The notes beneath the pieces were generated by a model that was not told the DNA's origin, did not search any database, and saw only the letters and a list, made by a program, of their open reading frames with translations. Source: Dysosmobacter segnis (GTDB taxonomy: Bacteria; Bacillota; Clostridia; Oscillospirales; Oscillospiraceae). Taken from it: DNA of 64,000 nucleotides. Each line of letters begins with the position of its first letter. The stretch's first letter is position 1. The position numbers and the translations under genes are program-made. This document shows, piece after piece, positions 8,506-15,845 of this stretch. The DNA is taken from positions 62,001-126,000 of the forward strand of contig NZ_JACOQI010000002.1 of the NCBI RefSeq assembly GCF_014297285.1, in the 5' to 3' direction.

Positions 8506-8527
8506 CGGCGGCCCTTGCGGGCCGCCG
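8506..8527 (-). repeat. Gene-proximal duplicate of the XRE gene's terminator hairpin
   Basis: 22-bp exact copy of 8101-8122, lying 9 bases past the XRE gene's stop codon. It is followed on the minus strand by CTCAGCATATC and not by a U-tract. Confidence 0.85.
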
Positions 8528-8536
8528 CTGTTCGAT

Positions 8537-8908
8537 TCAGTTTTCTTCCGCGTCCGTCCGGTCCACCTGCCGCAGCAGCTCCTCCGCGGATACGCCGAAC
8601 AGCTTCGCCAGCGCCAGCAGATTGGAGGTGCTGGGGTCCGCCGTTCCGGTCTCCCACTTGCTCACCGCCTGACGGCTGACACCCAAGGACTCCGCCACGA
8701 ACTCCTGAGTCATCTTGCACCGGACCCGGTGCTCCTTCAAGACCTCCCCCAGCGAGCGGCGGGTCTCCGCCTTCTCCTTTCGGACCTCCCCGGAGCGGTT
8801 GTACTTCCGCAGGGCCTTGACGCCCTGCACGGCGGCGTAGATCACAAACGCGAAGATCGCCAGCCGCACCAGTGTGACCACCAGCAGTAAAATAAGTGAT
8901 ATTGACAT
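8537..8908 (-). CDS. Membrane-anchored XRE-type helix-turn-helix protein
   Basis: A 123-residue protein with an unusual order: an N-terminal transmembrane helix (SLILLLVVTLVRLAIFAFVI), a basic linker (LRKYNRSGEVRKEKAETRR), then a Cro/C1-type HTH at about residues 55-115 with MTQEFVAESLGVSRQAVSKW as helices 2 and 3. GGAGG lies before the ATG at 8908. This layout would hold a DNA-binding domain at the membrane, as in signal-sensing one-component regulators, but no sensor domain is present. It is downstream of rsfS by 140 bases and may have its own promoter. Its terminator has been split by element A. The target genes are unknown. Confidence 0.82.
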   Translation of the reverse strand: MSISLILLLVVTLVRLAIFAFVIYAAVQGVKALRKYNRSGEVRKEKAETRRSLGEVLKEHRVRCKMTQEFVAESLGVSRQAVSKWETGTADPSTSNLLALAKLFGVSAEELLRQVDRTDAEEN

Positions 8909-9002
8909 ATTGATATCCTCCTTTGCTCTCCGGTACCGCTTTCAGCACCATGGATCTGATGCCGTCATGCTACCAGACAAAGGCGGTTGCGGCCACCAAA
9001 TA

Positions 9003-9025
9003 TGGCGCAACTTTCCGTTGCGCGG
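9003..9025 (-). terminator. Weak hairpin after rsfS
   Basis: GCGCAAC/GTTGCGC with a 5-base loop, followed on the minus strand by CATATTTGG. It has no good U-tract, so termination here is only possible. Confidence 0.35.
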
Positions 9026-9048
9026 CCTGTTTTCGCGCCTGAACAGGC

Positions 9049-9414
9049 TCAGTCCTGGGTCAGAACGCCGGTGAGGTCCAAGGGCTTGCCGTCGGCCCAC
9101 AGGCGCTCCAGATCATAGAAGCTCCGGGCCTCGGCGCTGAACACATGGACGCAGATGCAGCCGTAATCCAACAGCACCCAGGTACCGTCCCGGTAGCCCT
9201 CCCGACGCAGGGGCTTCTCCCCCGCCTGCTCCTCCAGCAGCTTCTCCACAGAGCCGCACAGGGCGTTGATCTGGGTGTTGGAGCTGCCGGTGGCAATGAC
9301 GAAATAATCCGCCAGGGTCGTAATGTCGGTGATCTCAATGGCGGAGATCTCCTTGCCCTTCTTCTCATCCAGGGCCTTGGCGGCCAGAATGGCCAGTTCC
9401 TTCGGTGTCATCAT
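9049..9414 (-). CDS. rsfS: Ribosomal silencing factor RsfS
   Basis: Binds L14 on the large ribosomal subunit and blocks subunit joining in starvation. The whole 121-residue protein matches the RsfS/Iojap fold: DYFVIATGSSNTQINALCGS near residue 35, RREGYRDGTWVLLDYGCICV near residue 75, and a C-terminal FYDLERLWADG. Two adjacent ATGs (9414, 9411) are possible; AAGGA lies 10 bases before the first. It is the last gene of the ftsY-to-rsfS group, following the LCP protein after 25 bases. nadD-yqeK-rsfS clustering is well known in Firmicutes; here an LCP gene is inserted between. Confidence 0.95.
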   Translation of the reverse strand: MMTPKELAILAAKALDEKKGKEISAIEITDITTLADYFVIATGSSNTQINALCGSVEKLLEEQAGEKPLRREGYRDGTWVLLDYGCICVHVFSAEARSFYDLERLWADGKPLDLTGVLTQD

Positions 9415-9439
9415 ACTTTTAAAATCCTTTCTGAATGTC

Positions 9440-11008
9440 TTAGCCGCCCATCGGCAGCGGTTCTCCGGTCACAGGGTCCAATCCCTGATTCGCATCGGGC
9501 GTTGCAGGTTCCTCCGGCGGCACCACGATGATGCCGGGATCTTCCGGCTGGTCCGGTGTCTCCGGACTGCCGGTGCCCGTCTCTCCCCCGGTGGAGCCGG
9601 AGGGGTCTGTGGTCTCCGTCCCCGTCCCCGGCGTTTCCGGTGTGGCCGGGGTCTCCGGCGTGGGTTCAGACGGGGTCTCCGTTCCCGGCTTTGTCTCCTC
9701 CGGCGGTGACACGATCTCCCCGGTGTCCGGGTCGATCAGGTTGCCGTTTTCGTCGGTGATATAGTCCTTTTCCGGCTCATCCTTCTTGCCGCTGCCCATC
9801 AGAGTCGGCGGCACGGCGGCCTTGCTGTCCTCCACATGGCCGGTGGTGGAGCTGACGGAGCCGTCCTTATTGACGGACATGATGTCCAGATCCGACAGGG
9901 TGAATATCTCCTTGAAGGGGCTGAGCTGGTTATTCACAATGTCCAGCAGCTTGCCGGGAATAGGCACCACATATTCCAGATAGAAGTCCTTGCCAAGCTG
10001 CTTGCTGTATACCCGGCTGTATGCCGCAGCGCCCTTGTACGGCATAGTCATGAAGTTCACATCGTCCATGCTCAGGCCGCCGGAGAAGGCCCGCTTGCCG
10101 AACCAGAGGATATTCTGGAAGCTCAAGTCCGTCTCCACGGATTCCTCGAATACCTTGGCGATCTTGCCGATATTCAGCACGTTTTTCGGCTGCATCATCT
10201 CCTTGATGACCGCCTTCAGGAAGTTCTGCTGCAATTCCATACGGCCCGCATCACCGACGCCGCCCTTGTTATAGCCGTAGGGACTGTCCTTATCGTTCTT
10301 CCGCCAGCGGATGACCTGCATGGCGTCGTCGCCGCTCAAGTGCCGCAGGCCCGGTGCCTGCTCGATGACCAGATCCTGCGCCGAGTCGTGGTAGTCCATG
10401 GGATAGGGCACGTCGAAATCCACGCCGCCGATGGCGTCCACGATCTTGCCCACGGCCTCCCACTCCAAGATCACCTGATAATCCGGCTCAAAGCCAACCA
10501 GCTGGGAGATTTCTTTATAAAGAGCCTTGATGCCCTTCTCCCCGCCGCCGTTCATGTTGTAAACGGAGTTGATCTTCTTCACGTCCCAGTTGACATTTAC
10601 CATGGTGTCCCGGGGAATGGACATGACGTTGGCCTTCTGGTTGGTCACATCGTAGCTCGCCAGCAGCATGGTGTCCGTGTTGCCGCCGCCCCCGGTGTCC
10701 CGGCCCAAGATCAGCACGGTGTAGTAATCCTTGCTCTTCCGTTCGCCGCTGACGCGGGGCTGTACGCCGTCGCCGTAGTCGATGCCGTCCCCCGCCTGGG
10801 TGCCGTCTGCGTTGGAGCCGTTTCCCTTTCCGGGCAGTTCCGGCTTGACGAACAAGCCGTCCAGTGCCACCACGGCTACCAGCACCACCGCCAATACGAT
10901 GGCCACCGCCAGCAGCCACTTCTGTCCCTTTGTCAGTCGGCTGGGCTTCTTTGTTTTCTTCTGTTTGGATTCCTTCTGTTCTAAACGCTTTCCAACATTT
11001 TCTGCCAT
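9440..11008 (-). CDS. LytR-CpsA-Psr (LCP) family protein
   Basis: Membrane-anchored phosphotransferase of the LCP family, which attaches anionic glycopolymers to peptidoglycan. A Lys-rich cytoplasmic N-terminus is followed by one membrane helix (WLLAVAIVLAVVLVAVVAL, about residues 30-50). The LCP domain has VLILGRDTGGGGNTDTMLLA, MSIPRDTMV and KINSVYNMNGGGEKG with IDAIGGVDFDV, including the Asp and Arg residues that grip the pyrophosphate lipid. The last 130 residues are a Pro/Thr/Glu/Gly-rich low-complexity tail (PEETKPGTETPSEPTPET), probably a wall-spanning spacer. It sits between nadD-yqeK and rsfS. The ATG at 11008 is preceded by AAAGGAAAG. The exact polymer is unknown. Confidence 0.92.
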   Translation of the reverse strand: MAENVGKRLEQKESKQKKTKKPSRLTKGQKWLLAVAIVLAVVLVAVVALDGLFVKPELPGKGNGSNADGTQAGDGIDYGDGVQPRVSGERKSKDYYTVLILGRDTGGGGNTDTMLLASYDVTNQKANVMSIPRDTMVNVNWDVKKINSVYNMNGGGEKGIKALYKEISQLVGFEPDYQVILEWEAVGKIVDAIGGVDFDVPYPMDYHDSAQDLVIEQAPGLRHLSGDDAMQVIRWRKNDKDSPYGYNKGGVGDAGRMELQQNFLKAVIKEMMQPKNVLNIGKIAKVFEESVETDLSFQNILWFGKRAFSGGLSMDDVNFMTMPYKGAAAYSRVYSKQLGKDFYLEYVVPIPGKLLDIVNNQLSPFKEIFTLSDLDIMSVNKDGSVSSTTGHVEDSKAAVPPTLMGSGKKDEPEKDYITDENGNLIDPDTGEIVSPPEETKPGTETPSEPTPETPATPETPGTGTETTDPSGSTGGETGTGSPETPDQPEDPGIIVVPPEEPATPDANQGLDPVTGEPLPMGG

Positions 11009-11012
11009 AGGT

Positions 11013-12209
11013 TTATCTCTTTCCTTTCAGCCAGTCGCGCGCCTCCATTGTAGCGTGGTGGACGGGATTTCCCATTTCCGTCATCTCGTCGATGGTCATT
11101 TCCAGTCCCATCAACATTCCTCGATCCAGATCCTCATACACACATGCCCGTAAATCGTTTACACCGGGGAAATCCCGGGAGGGCTCAATATAATCCGCCA
11201 GATAGATGATCTTTTCCAGCAGCGTCATGTCCGCGTGGCCGGTGGTGTGCCACCAGATCGCCCGGTAGATCTCATCGTCCACACCGAACACCTCCCGCGC
11301 GATGGCCGCGCCGGTCTTAGCGTGAAGCAGCTTCAGCGCCTTCTGCTCCAGCTCGTCCAGCTCGATGCCGTACTGACGGCACAGGGCCAGCTGCTCCGGC
11401 ATATCCAGCTTCTTCGTGCAGTCGTGGAGCAGCGCCGCTACACGGGCCTTCTCCACATCCGCGCCGTAGCGGATCGCTAACCGGATGGCCTCCTGCTCCG
11501 TCCCCAGCACATGGGGGATGCGCTTGTACTTCAGATAGCTGAGGGCCACCGGACGCAGCTGAGAAAGCGTCAAGCTTTTCAGGTTTACATCCGCTCCGTA
11601 CAAATGGTTTCGCAGAATATAGCCGTACACCGCCGGGGGCAGCAGGTTCTCCCCCGTCCCGGATGCCAGCCGCTCCCGCAGCTCCGTGGAGGAAATGTCG
11701 ATGACGCCAGGGACCGTCAGGGTAAAGATCCGGGCCTCCGGGTAGAGACGGTACAGCTTGTCCCGCTGGGCGGAAAACTGCGGTTCCATGTCCGCCTTTG
11801 TCCGGCCGAAGGCGGCGATCCCCGCAAGGGATGCGATCTTCTCCGGCTCATGCCACGTTTCAAAGCTGAGGAACATATCTGTCCCCATCAGCAGCCACAA
11901 TTCATCCTCCGGGAATTGCGCTTTCAGCTCCGCCAGCGTGTCGGAGGTAAAGCTCTTTCCCGCCCGGCGCACCTCCATATCCAGCGTTTCCACCTTGCTC
12001 CCAAGGCCCAGCTGCTCCCCCGCCATGCGGGTCATTTCCAGCCGCTGCTCCGCCGTGGCGCTGCCTGCGGGCAGATCCTTGTGGGGCGGGATGCTGGCGG
12101 GGATCAGCAGCAGCTTGTCCAGTTTCAGCGTGGCGATCACGGCCGCCGCCGCCGTCAGATGCCCCAGATGGGGCGGGTTGAAGGTTCCTCCGTAAATACC
12201 GATTTTCAA
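11013..12209 (-). CDS. nadD: NadD-YqeK fusion: nicotinate-nucleotide adenylyltransferase plus HD hydrolase
   Basis: Two enzymes in one 398-residue chain. Residues 1 to about 195 are NadD, which makes deamido-NAD from nicotinate mononucleotide and ATP: GGTFNPPHLGHLTAA holds the nucleotidyltransferase HxGH motif and ISSTELRERLASG the family's C-terminal ISSTxIR motif. Residues 205-398 are a YqeK-type HD domain (VLGTEQEAIRLA, ALLHDCTKK with the HD pair, HAKTGAAIA, WWHTTGHADMT, IIYLADYIEPSRDF), known as a symmetrical Ap4A hydrolase. In Bacillus these are adjacent separate genes. No stop or frameshift separates them here. The start is TTG at 12209 with GGAGATGG 7 bases before it. Confidence 0.93.
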   Translation of the reverse strand: MKIGIYGGTFNPPHLGHLTAAAAVIATLKLDKLLLIPASIPPHKDLPAGSATAEQRLEMTRMAGEQLGLGSKVETLDMEVRRAGKSFTSDTLAELKAQFPEDELWLLMGTDMFLSFETWHEPEKIASLAGIAAFGRTKADMEPQFSAQRDKLYRLYPEARIFTLTVPGVIDISSTELRERLASGTGENLLPPAVYGYILRNHLYGADVNLKSLTLSQLRPVALSYLKYKRIPHVLGTEQEAIRLAIRYGADVEKARVAALLHDCTKKLDMPEQLALCRQYGIELDELEQKALKLLHAKTGAAIAREVFGVDDEIYRAIWWHTTGHADMTLLEKIIYLADYIEPSRDFPGVNDLRACVYEDLDRGMLMGLEMTIDEMTEMGNPVHHATMEARDWLKGKR

Positions 12210-12243
12210 GAAAATTCCATCTCCTGTTTCAACGCAATTTTCC

Positions 12244-12573
12244 TTACGCCTGCCGCTTTTTTGACGGCTTCACCAGCTGGATACGCTTCTCTCTGGGCTT
12301 GCTGTGGCTCTCCCGGTACAGCACGAACTTGGTGCCGATCACCTGCACCACCTCGCTGCGGGTGGCCTTCGCCAGTTCCTGGGCCGCCAGGCGGGCGTCA
12401 TACTCCATATTGTTCTCCAAAACCCGGCCCTTGATGAGCTCCCGGGCCTCCAGCGCGTCGTCGGTCTGCTTGACGAGGTTCTCCCCGATGCCATCCTTGC
12501 CAATGTGGATGATGGTGTCGATGGTGTTGGCCAGCCCTCGCAGCTGGGCTCTCTGTTTGCTTGTCAGTTCCAT
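12244..12573 (-). CDS. yhbY: YhbY family RNA-binding protein (CRM domain)
   Basis: 109-residue single CRM/CRS1-YhbY domain protein associated with pre-50S ribosome assembly. It begins MELTSKQRAQLRGLANTI and has the conserved HIGKDGIGENLVKQ, which contains the GxxG-type RNA-binding loop. KATRSEVVQVIGTKFVLYR follows, then a basic tail. AAAGGA before the ATG at 12573 fixes the start; longer readings upstream run through the zinc-ribbon gene. It lies between the zinc ribbon and nadD in the same operon; yhbY next to nadD is also the Bacillus order. Confidence 0.94.
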   Translation of the reverse strand: MELTSKQRAQLRGLANTIDTIIHIGKDGIGENLVKQTDDALEARELIKGRVLENNMEYDARLAAQELAKATRSEVVQVIGTKFVLYRESHSKPREKRIQLVKPSKKRQA

Positions 12574-12583
12574 AAAATTCCTT

Positions 12584-12808
12584 TCATTGGGCCGCTCCCG
12601 CCCAGTATTTTTTTGCTTTTTCCAAATCTTCCTCCCGCAGCCATTCCTCGGAAAAGCCGCAGGCACAGCAGATATACCGGTCCACCGGAGCACTTTGAAA
12701 TCCCCGTATCACAAAATTCTGCGTATTGTCCATGGTGCTCCTGACTCCGCCGGGGACCCGCACAACATCCGCTCCTCCGCACTTGGGGCACACACCTGTC
12801 TCTTTCAT
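12584..12808 (-). CDS. Small zinc-ribbon protein
   Basis: 74-residue protein with two Cys pairs, CPKC at residues 7-10 and CCAC near residue 48, spaced as a zinc ribbon. VDRYICCACGFSEEWL and a short charged helix (REEDLEKAKKYW) follow. GGAGGAACTGCCTT lies ahead of the ATG at 12808. It is between rdgB and yhbY, 10 bases from yhbY, so it is co-transcribed with RNA and nucleotide housekeeping genes. I do not recognise a function. Similar small zinc ribbons are often only annotated as hypothetical. The pattern of four cysteines makes metal binding likely. Confidence 0.72.
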   Translation of the reverse strand: MKETGVCPKCGGADVVRVPGGVRSTMDNTQNFVIRGFQSAPVDRYICCACGFSEEWLREEDLEKAKKYWAGAAQ

Positions 12809-12851
12809 AAGGCAGTTCCTCCTTTTTGGAATGGTTCTGCTGTTTAGACGG

Positions 12852-13442
12852 TTATTTCTTCAAATAAGTTTCCAATTTCGCGGTAAATTCCCGGAGGGCT
12901 TTGCCCCGGTGGGAGATCTCCGCCTTTTCCTCTTGGGTCAGCTGTGCAAAGGTCTTTGCCTTGTCAGGCACGAAGAATACGGGGTCATAGCCGAAACCGC
13001 CCTCCCCCATGGGGGCAAAAGCGATGGTGCCGGGAGCCTGCCCCTCGGCGGTGATGGTGTCCCCATTGGGGAAGGCACAGGCAATGGCGCAGGTAAAATG
13101 AGCCGCCCGGGTGGTCTGCCCCCGCATAGTTTGCAGCAGCAGCATATACCGTCCCCTGTCATCCAGCCCCTCGCCGCCGTACCGGGCGGAGTACACACCG
13201 GGGCCGCCGTTGAGGGCGTCCACGCACAGGCCGGAATCGTCAGCGATGGCGGGCAGCTTCGCCAGCTCGCAAATGGCCTTGGCCTTCAGCATGGCATTCT
13301 CCGCGAAGGTGCTCCCGGTCTCCTCCACGTCCACAGTGATCCCCAGTTCCTTGGGACTTACTACCTCCACACCGAACTGGCCCAGAATGGCCCTCATTTC
13401 CCGGATCTTATTGGGATTATGGGTCGCTAATACAAATTTCAT
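12852..13442 (-). CDS. rdgB: XTP/dITP diphosphatase (HAM1/RdgB)
   Basis: House-cleaning pyrophosphatase that hydrolyses ITP, XTP and dITP. It begins MKFVLATHNPNKIREM, the substrate-binding signature of the family. It continues with DDSGLCVDALNGGPGVYSAR (metal and phosphate site), FGYDPVFFVP and SHRGKALREF near the C-terminus. The ATG at 13442 overlaps the rph stop by one base (TGATG), so translation is likely coupled. The length of 196 residues is standard. rph followed by rdgB is a common Firmicutes pair. Confidence 0.95.
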   Translation of the reverse strand: MKFVLATHNPNKIREMRAILGQFGVEVVSPKELGITVDVEETGSTFAENAMLKAKAICELAKLPAIADDSGLCVDALNGGPGVYSARYGGEGLDDRGRYMLLLQTMRGQTTRAAHFTCAIACAFPNGDTITAEGQAPGTIAFAPMGEGGFGYDPVFFVPDKAKTFAQLTQEEKAEISHRGKALREFTAKLETYLKK

Positions 13443-14164
13443 CACAGTGCTCCTCCCAGCGCTTCCTTCTGAATTTTCAGCAGTTCCCGGTTGCCCTTGG
13501 CGCACAGCCGTACCAGCTCCTGCTGCTCCGTCAGGGTGAAGGCACGGCCCTCGCCGGTGCCCTGCAATTCAATGATCTCGCCCAGTTCATTCATCACGCA
13601 GTTCAGGTCCACCTGAGCCCGGCTGTCCTCGCTGTACTGGAGGTCCAGCAGCACCTGCTCGTCCACGATGCCGGCAGACACGCCAGTGACAAAGTGGCGG
13701 ATGGGCGTGGAGCCCAGATAGCCCTCCTCCACCAGCTTTCGGCAGGCAAGCGCCAGCGCCACAAAGCCGCCGGTGACAGAAGCGGTGCGGGTACCGCCGT
13801 CGCCCTGAAGCACGTCGCAGTCGATGTTGATGGTCCGCTCGCCCAGTGCCTTCATATCCACCGCTGCCCGCAGGCTGCGGCCCACCAGCCGCTGGATCTC
13901 AGCGCTGCGGGGGCTGAGCTTCAGCTTGGAGATGTCCCGCTTGCTGCGCTCCCGGTTGGCCCTGGGCAGCATGGAATACTCCGCCGTGACCCAGCCCTCG
14001 CCCTCTGCCACATGGGGCGGGGTCTTGTCCTCGATGCTGGCGCAGCAGAGCACCTTGGTGTCGCCGCACTCAATAAGGCAGCTCCCCTCCGGGAACTTCA
14101 CAAAATCCGTGGTGATTTTAATGGGGCGCAGCTCATCATACGCCCGTCCATCCTGTCTGGTCAT
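13442..14164 (-). CDS. rph: Ribonuclease PH
   Basis: Phosphorolytic 3'-5' exoribonuclease that trims tRNA precursors. Signatures: RPIKITTDFVKFPEGSCLIE at the N-terminus, GWVTAEYSMLPRANRER in the catalytic region, SAEIQRLVGRSLRAAVDM, and CDVLQGDGGTRTASVTGGFV at the phosphate site. The start chosen is the ATG at 14164, 6 bases after GAGGA; another ATG at 14170 lies too close to that site. 56 bases separate it from ftsY upstream. About 240 residues, as expected. Confidence 0.95.
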   Translation of the reverse strand: MTRQDGRAYDELRPIKITTDFVKFPEGSCLIECGDTKVLCCASIEDKTPPHVAEGEGWVTAEYSMLPRANRERSKRDISKLKLSPRSAEIQRLVGRSLRAAVDMKALGERTINIDCDVLQGDGGTRTASVTGGFVALALACRKLVEEGYLGSTPIRHFVTGVSAGIVDEQVLLDLQYSEDSRAQVDLNCVMNELGEIIELQGTGEGRAFTLTEQQELVRLCAKGNRELLKIQKEALGGAL

Positions 14165-14220
14165 AGTCATTCCTCATTTCAAAATTTCTGCAAAGCCGGC
14201 TGGATCGCCGCTTTGCTTTG

Positions 14221-15093
14221 TCAGATGATGGCCTTCACATAGTCTTCGGCATCGAAAGGTTTCAGATCGTCGATGCCCTCGCCCACTCCCGCAAACTTCA
14301 CAGGTACGCCCAGCTCCCGGGCGATGGCGATGACGATGCCGCCCTTGGCAGTACCGTCCAGCTTGGTCAGGACGATGCCCGTCAGTCCCGCCGTCTCTTT
14401 GAAGGTCCGGGCCTGGATCAGGCCGTTCTGGCCGGTGGTGGCGTCCAGCACCAGCAGCGTCTCCCGGTCGCATCCGGGACACTCCCGGTCGATGATCTTG
14501 GACAGCTTTGCCAGCTCCGCCATCAGATTTGCCTTGTTGTGGAGCCGTCCGGCGGTGTCGCACAGCACCACATCCACGTTCCGGGCCTTAGCAGCCTGAA
14601 GTGCGTCGAACAGTACGGCGCCGGGGTCCGCGCCCTCGTACTGCCGGACGATCTCGCATCCGGCCCGCTCTGCCCAGATCTCCAACTGGTCGGCGGCGGC
14701 GGCGCGGAAGGTATCGGCGGCGCACAGCATCACCCGTTTGCCCTGCTTTTTCAGGCTGGCGGCGATCTTTCCGATGGAGGTGGTCTTGCCCACACCGTTG
14801 ACGCCGATGAAGATGCAGACGCTGGGCTTCGTGTCCAGCTTCATTGCGGTGTCTCCCACCTCCATCTCTGCCATCAGGATCTCCCGCAGGCCCTCCCGGA
14901 CGGCCTCCTGGCTTTGCAGATGTTCTTTACGAACCTTGGTGCGCAGCTTCTCCACGGCGTCCGTGGCAGCGTCCACGCCAAGATCTGCCATGATGAGGGT
15001 CTCCTCCAGCTCCTCGAAGAAGGCCTCGTCCGCCTCGGTGAAGCCGGAGAATAAATTGCTGGTGATTTTTTTCAGCTTGTCAAAAAAGCCCAT
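14221..15093 (-). CDS. ftsY: Signal recognition particle receptor FtsY
   Basis: GTPase receptor that docks SRP-ribosome complexes to the membrane. The N domain covers residues 1-85 and the G domain about 90-290. Motifs: [15 protein letters not shown] (P-loop), [38 protein letters not shown] and [13 protein letters not shown]. The acidic A domain of E. coli FtsY is absent, as in most Gram-positives, giving 290 residues. GGAGTTTACG precedes the ATG at 15093. smc lies upstream in the same direction, as in Bacillus, but the two are separated by a 750-base block of repeats, so co-transcription is not certain. Confidence 0.96.
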   Translation of the reverse strand: MGFFDKLKKITSNLFSGFTEADEAFFEELEETLIMADLGVDAATDAVEKLRTKVRKEHLQSQEAVREGLREILMAEMEVGDTAMKLDTKPSVCIFIGVNGVGKTTSIGKIAASLKKQGKRVMLCAADTFRAAAADQLEIWAERAGCEIVRQYEGADPGAVLFDALQAAKARNVDVVLCDTAGRLHNKANLMAELAKLSKIIDRECPGCDRETLLVLDATTGQNGLIQARTFKETAGLTGIVLTKLDGTAKGGIVIAIARELGVPVKFAGVGEGIDDLKPFDAEDYVKAII

Positions 15094-15845
15094 CGTAAAC
15101 TCCTTTTTTCATGCGGTTTCCCGCATTTTTTGAACCTTCATTTCCTGCTCCTACGGAGGGATGTGGCGAACCGCCGCAGGGATGCAGCAAGGTGCCGCTT
15201 TGCGGCTCTGGAAGGCATGGTGATACCATGCAAGATTGAATCCCCATTTTCTTTTCCTCTTGCGGAAAAGAAAACGGCCATTCATGGTCAAAAGAAAAGA
15301 CGCTGAGGGATGATTTGACACCTCTGTGTCAAATCACCCGAAACGGGGGCTGCCCGTCACGCACTGCCGACCAAATTTGGAAATCTCCTACCGGCTGCGC
15401 TATACTCAAATCTCAAATCAGTACGTCCCCGCACCAGAAAGTCCGCCGCATACCGGTGTTCCAAACAGGACACTCTCTGCCCCTCTTTCCGCTGCCGCTC
15501 GCATGTAGCACCAGGTAGTGCGTAGCGAAGCGGAACGCACGGGACTGTTGCAGAAAGCCTTTCAGGTTTGCAGCCCGGTAAATACCCTGCTTCCAAATGT
15601 GGGGAAGCACTCGGCTCTTTGCGGACTTTCAGCGCAGCCGGCAGAAGGTTTCCGGATTTTGGCGGCAGTCCGTACCGACTGCTCCTTCGTATGGGTGAGT
15701 TGGCCGCTTCGATGGTCAACTCATCCCTGACATTTTTTCTTTTCCACCATGCACGGCGCATTTTCTTTTTGATGTCTCAAAAAGAAAATGGGGGGTGCAT
15801 CCTCTGTGGACCACAGTCTCTGCGGGAGCAGAAAAATTCCCGTAC
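15094..15845. repeat. Gene-free smc-ftsY gap with an inverted-repeat-bounded block
   Basis: This 750-base gap has no convincing gene: short frames lack start sites and family features. Its core, 15242-15793, is bounded by a perfect 14-bp inverted repeat (CCCCATTTTCTTTT and its complement). Each end is also part of a local hairpin: 15246-15275 (stem TTTTCTTTTCC) and 15759-15790 (stem CATTTTCTTTTT). A third stem, GATTTGACAC/GTGTCAAATC, lies at about 15311-15334. It resembles the repetitive intergenic elements of gut Clostridia, but only one copy is in this window. The hairpin next to smc could end smc transcripts. Confidence 0.55.
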
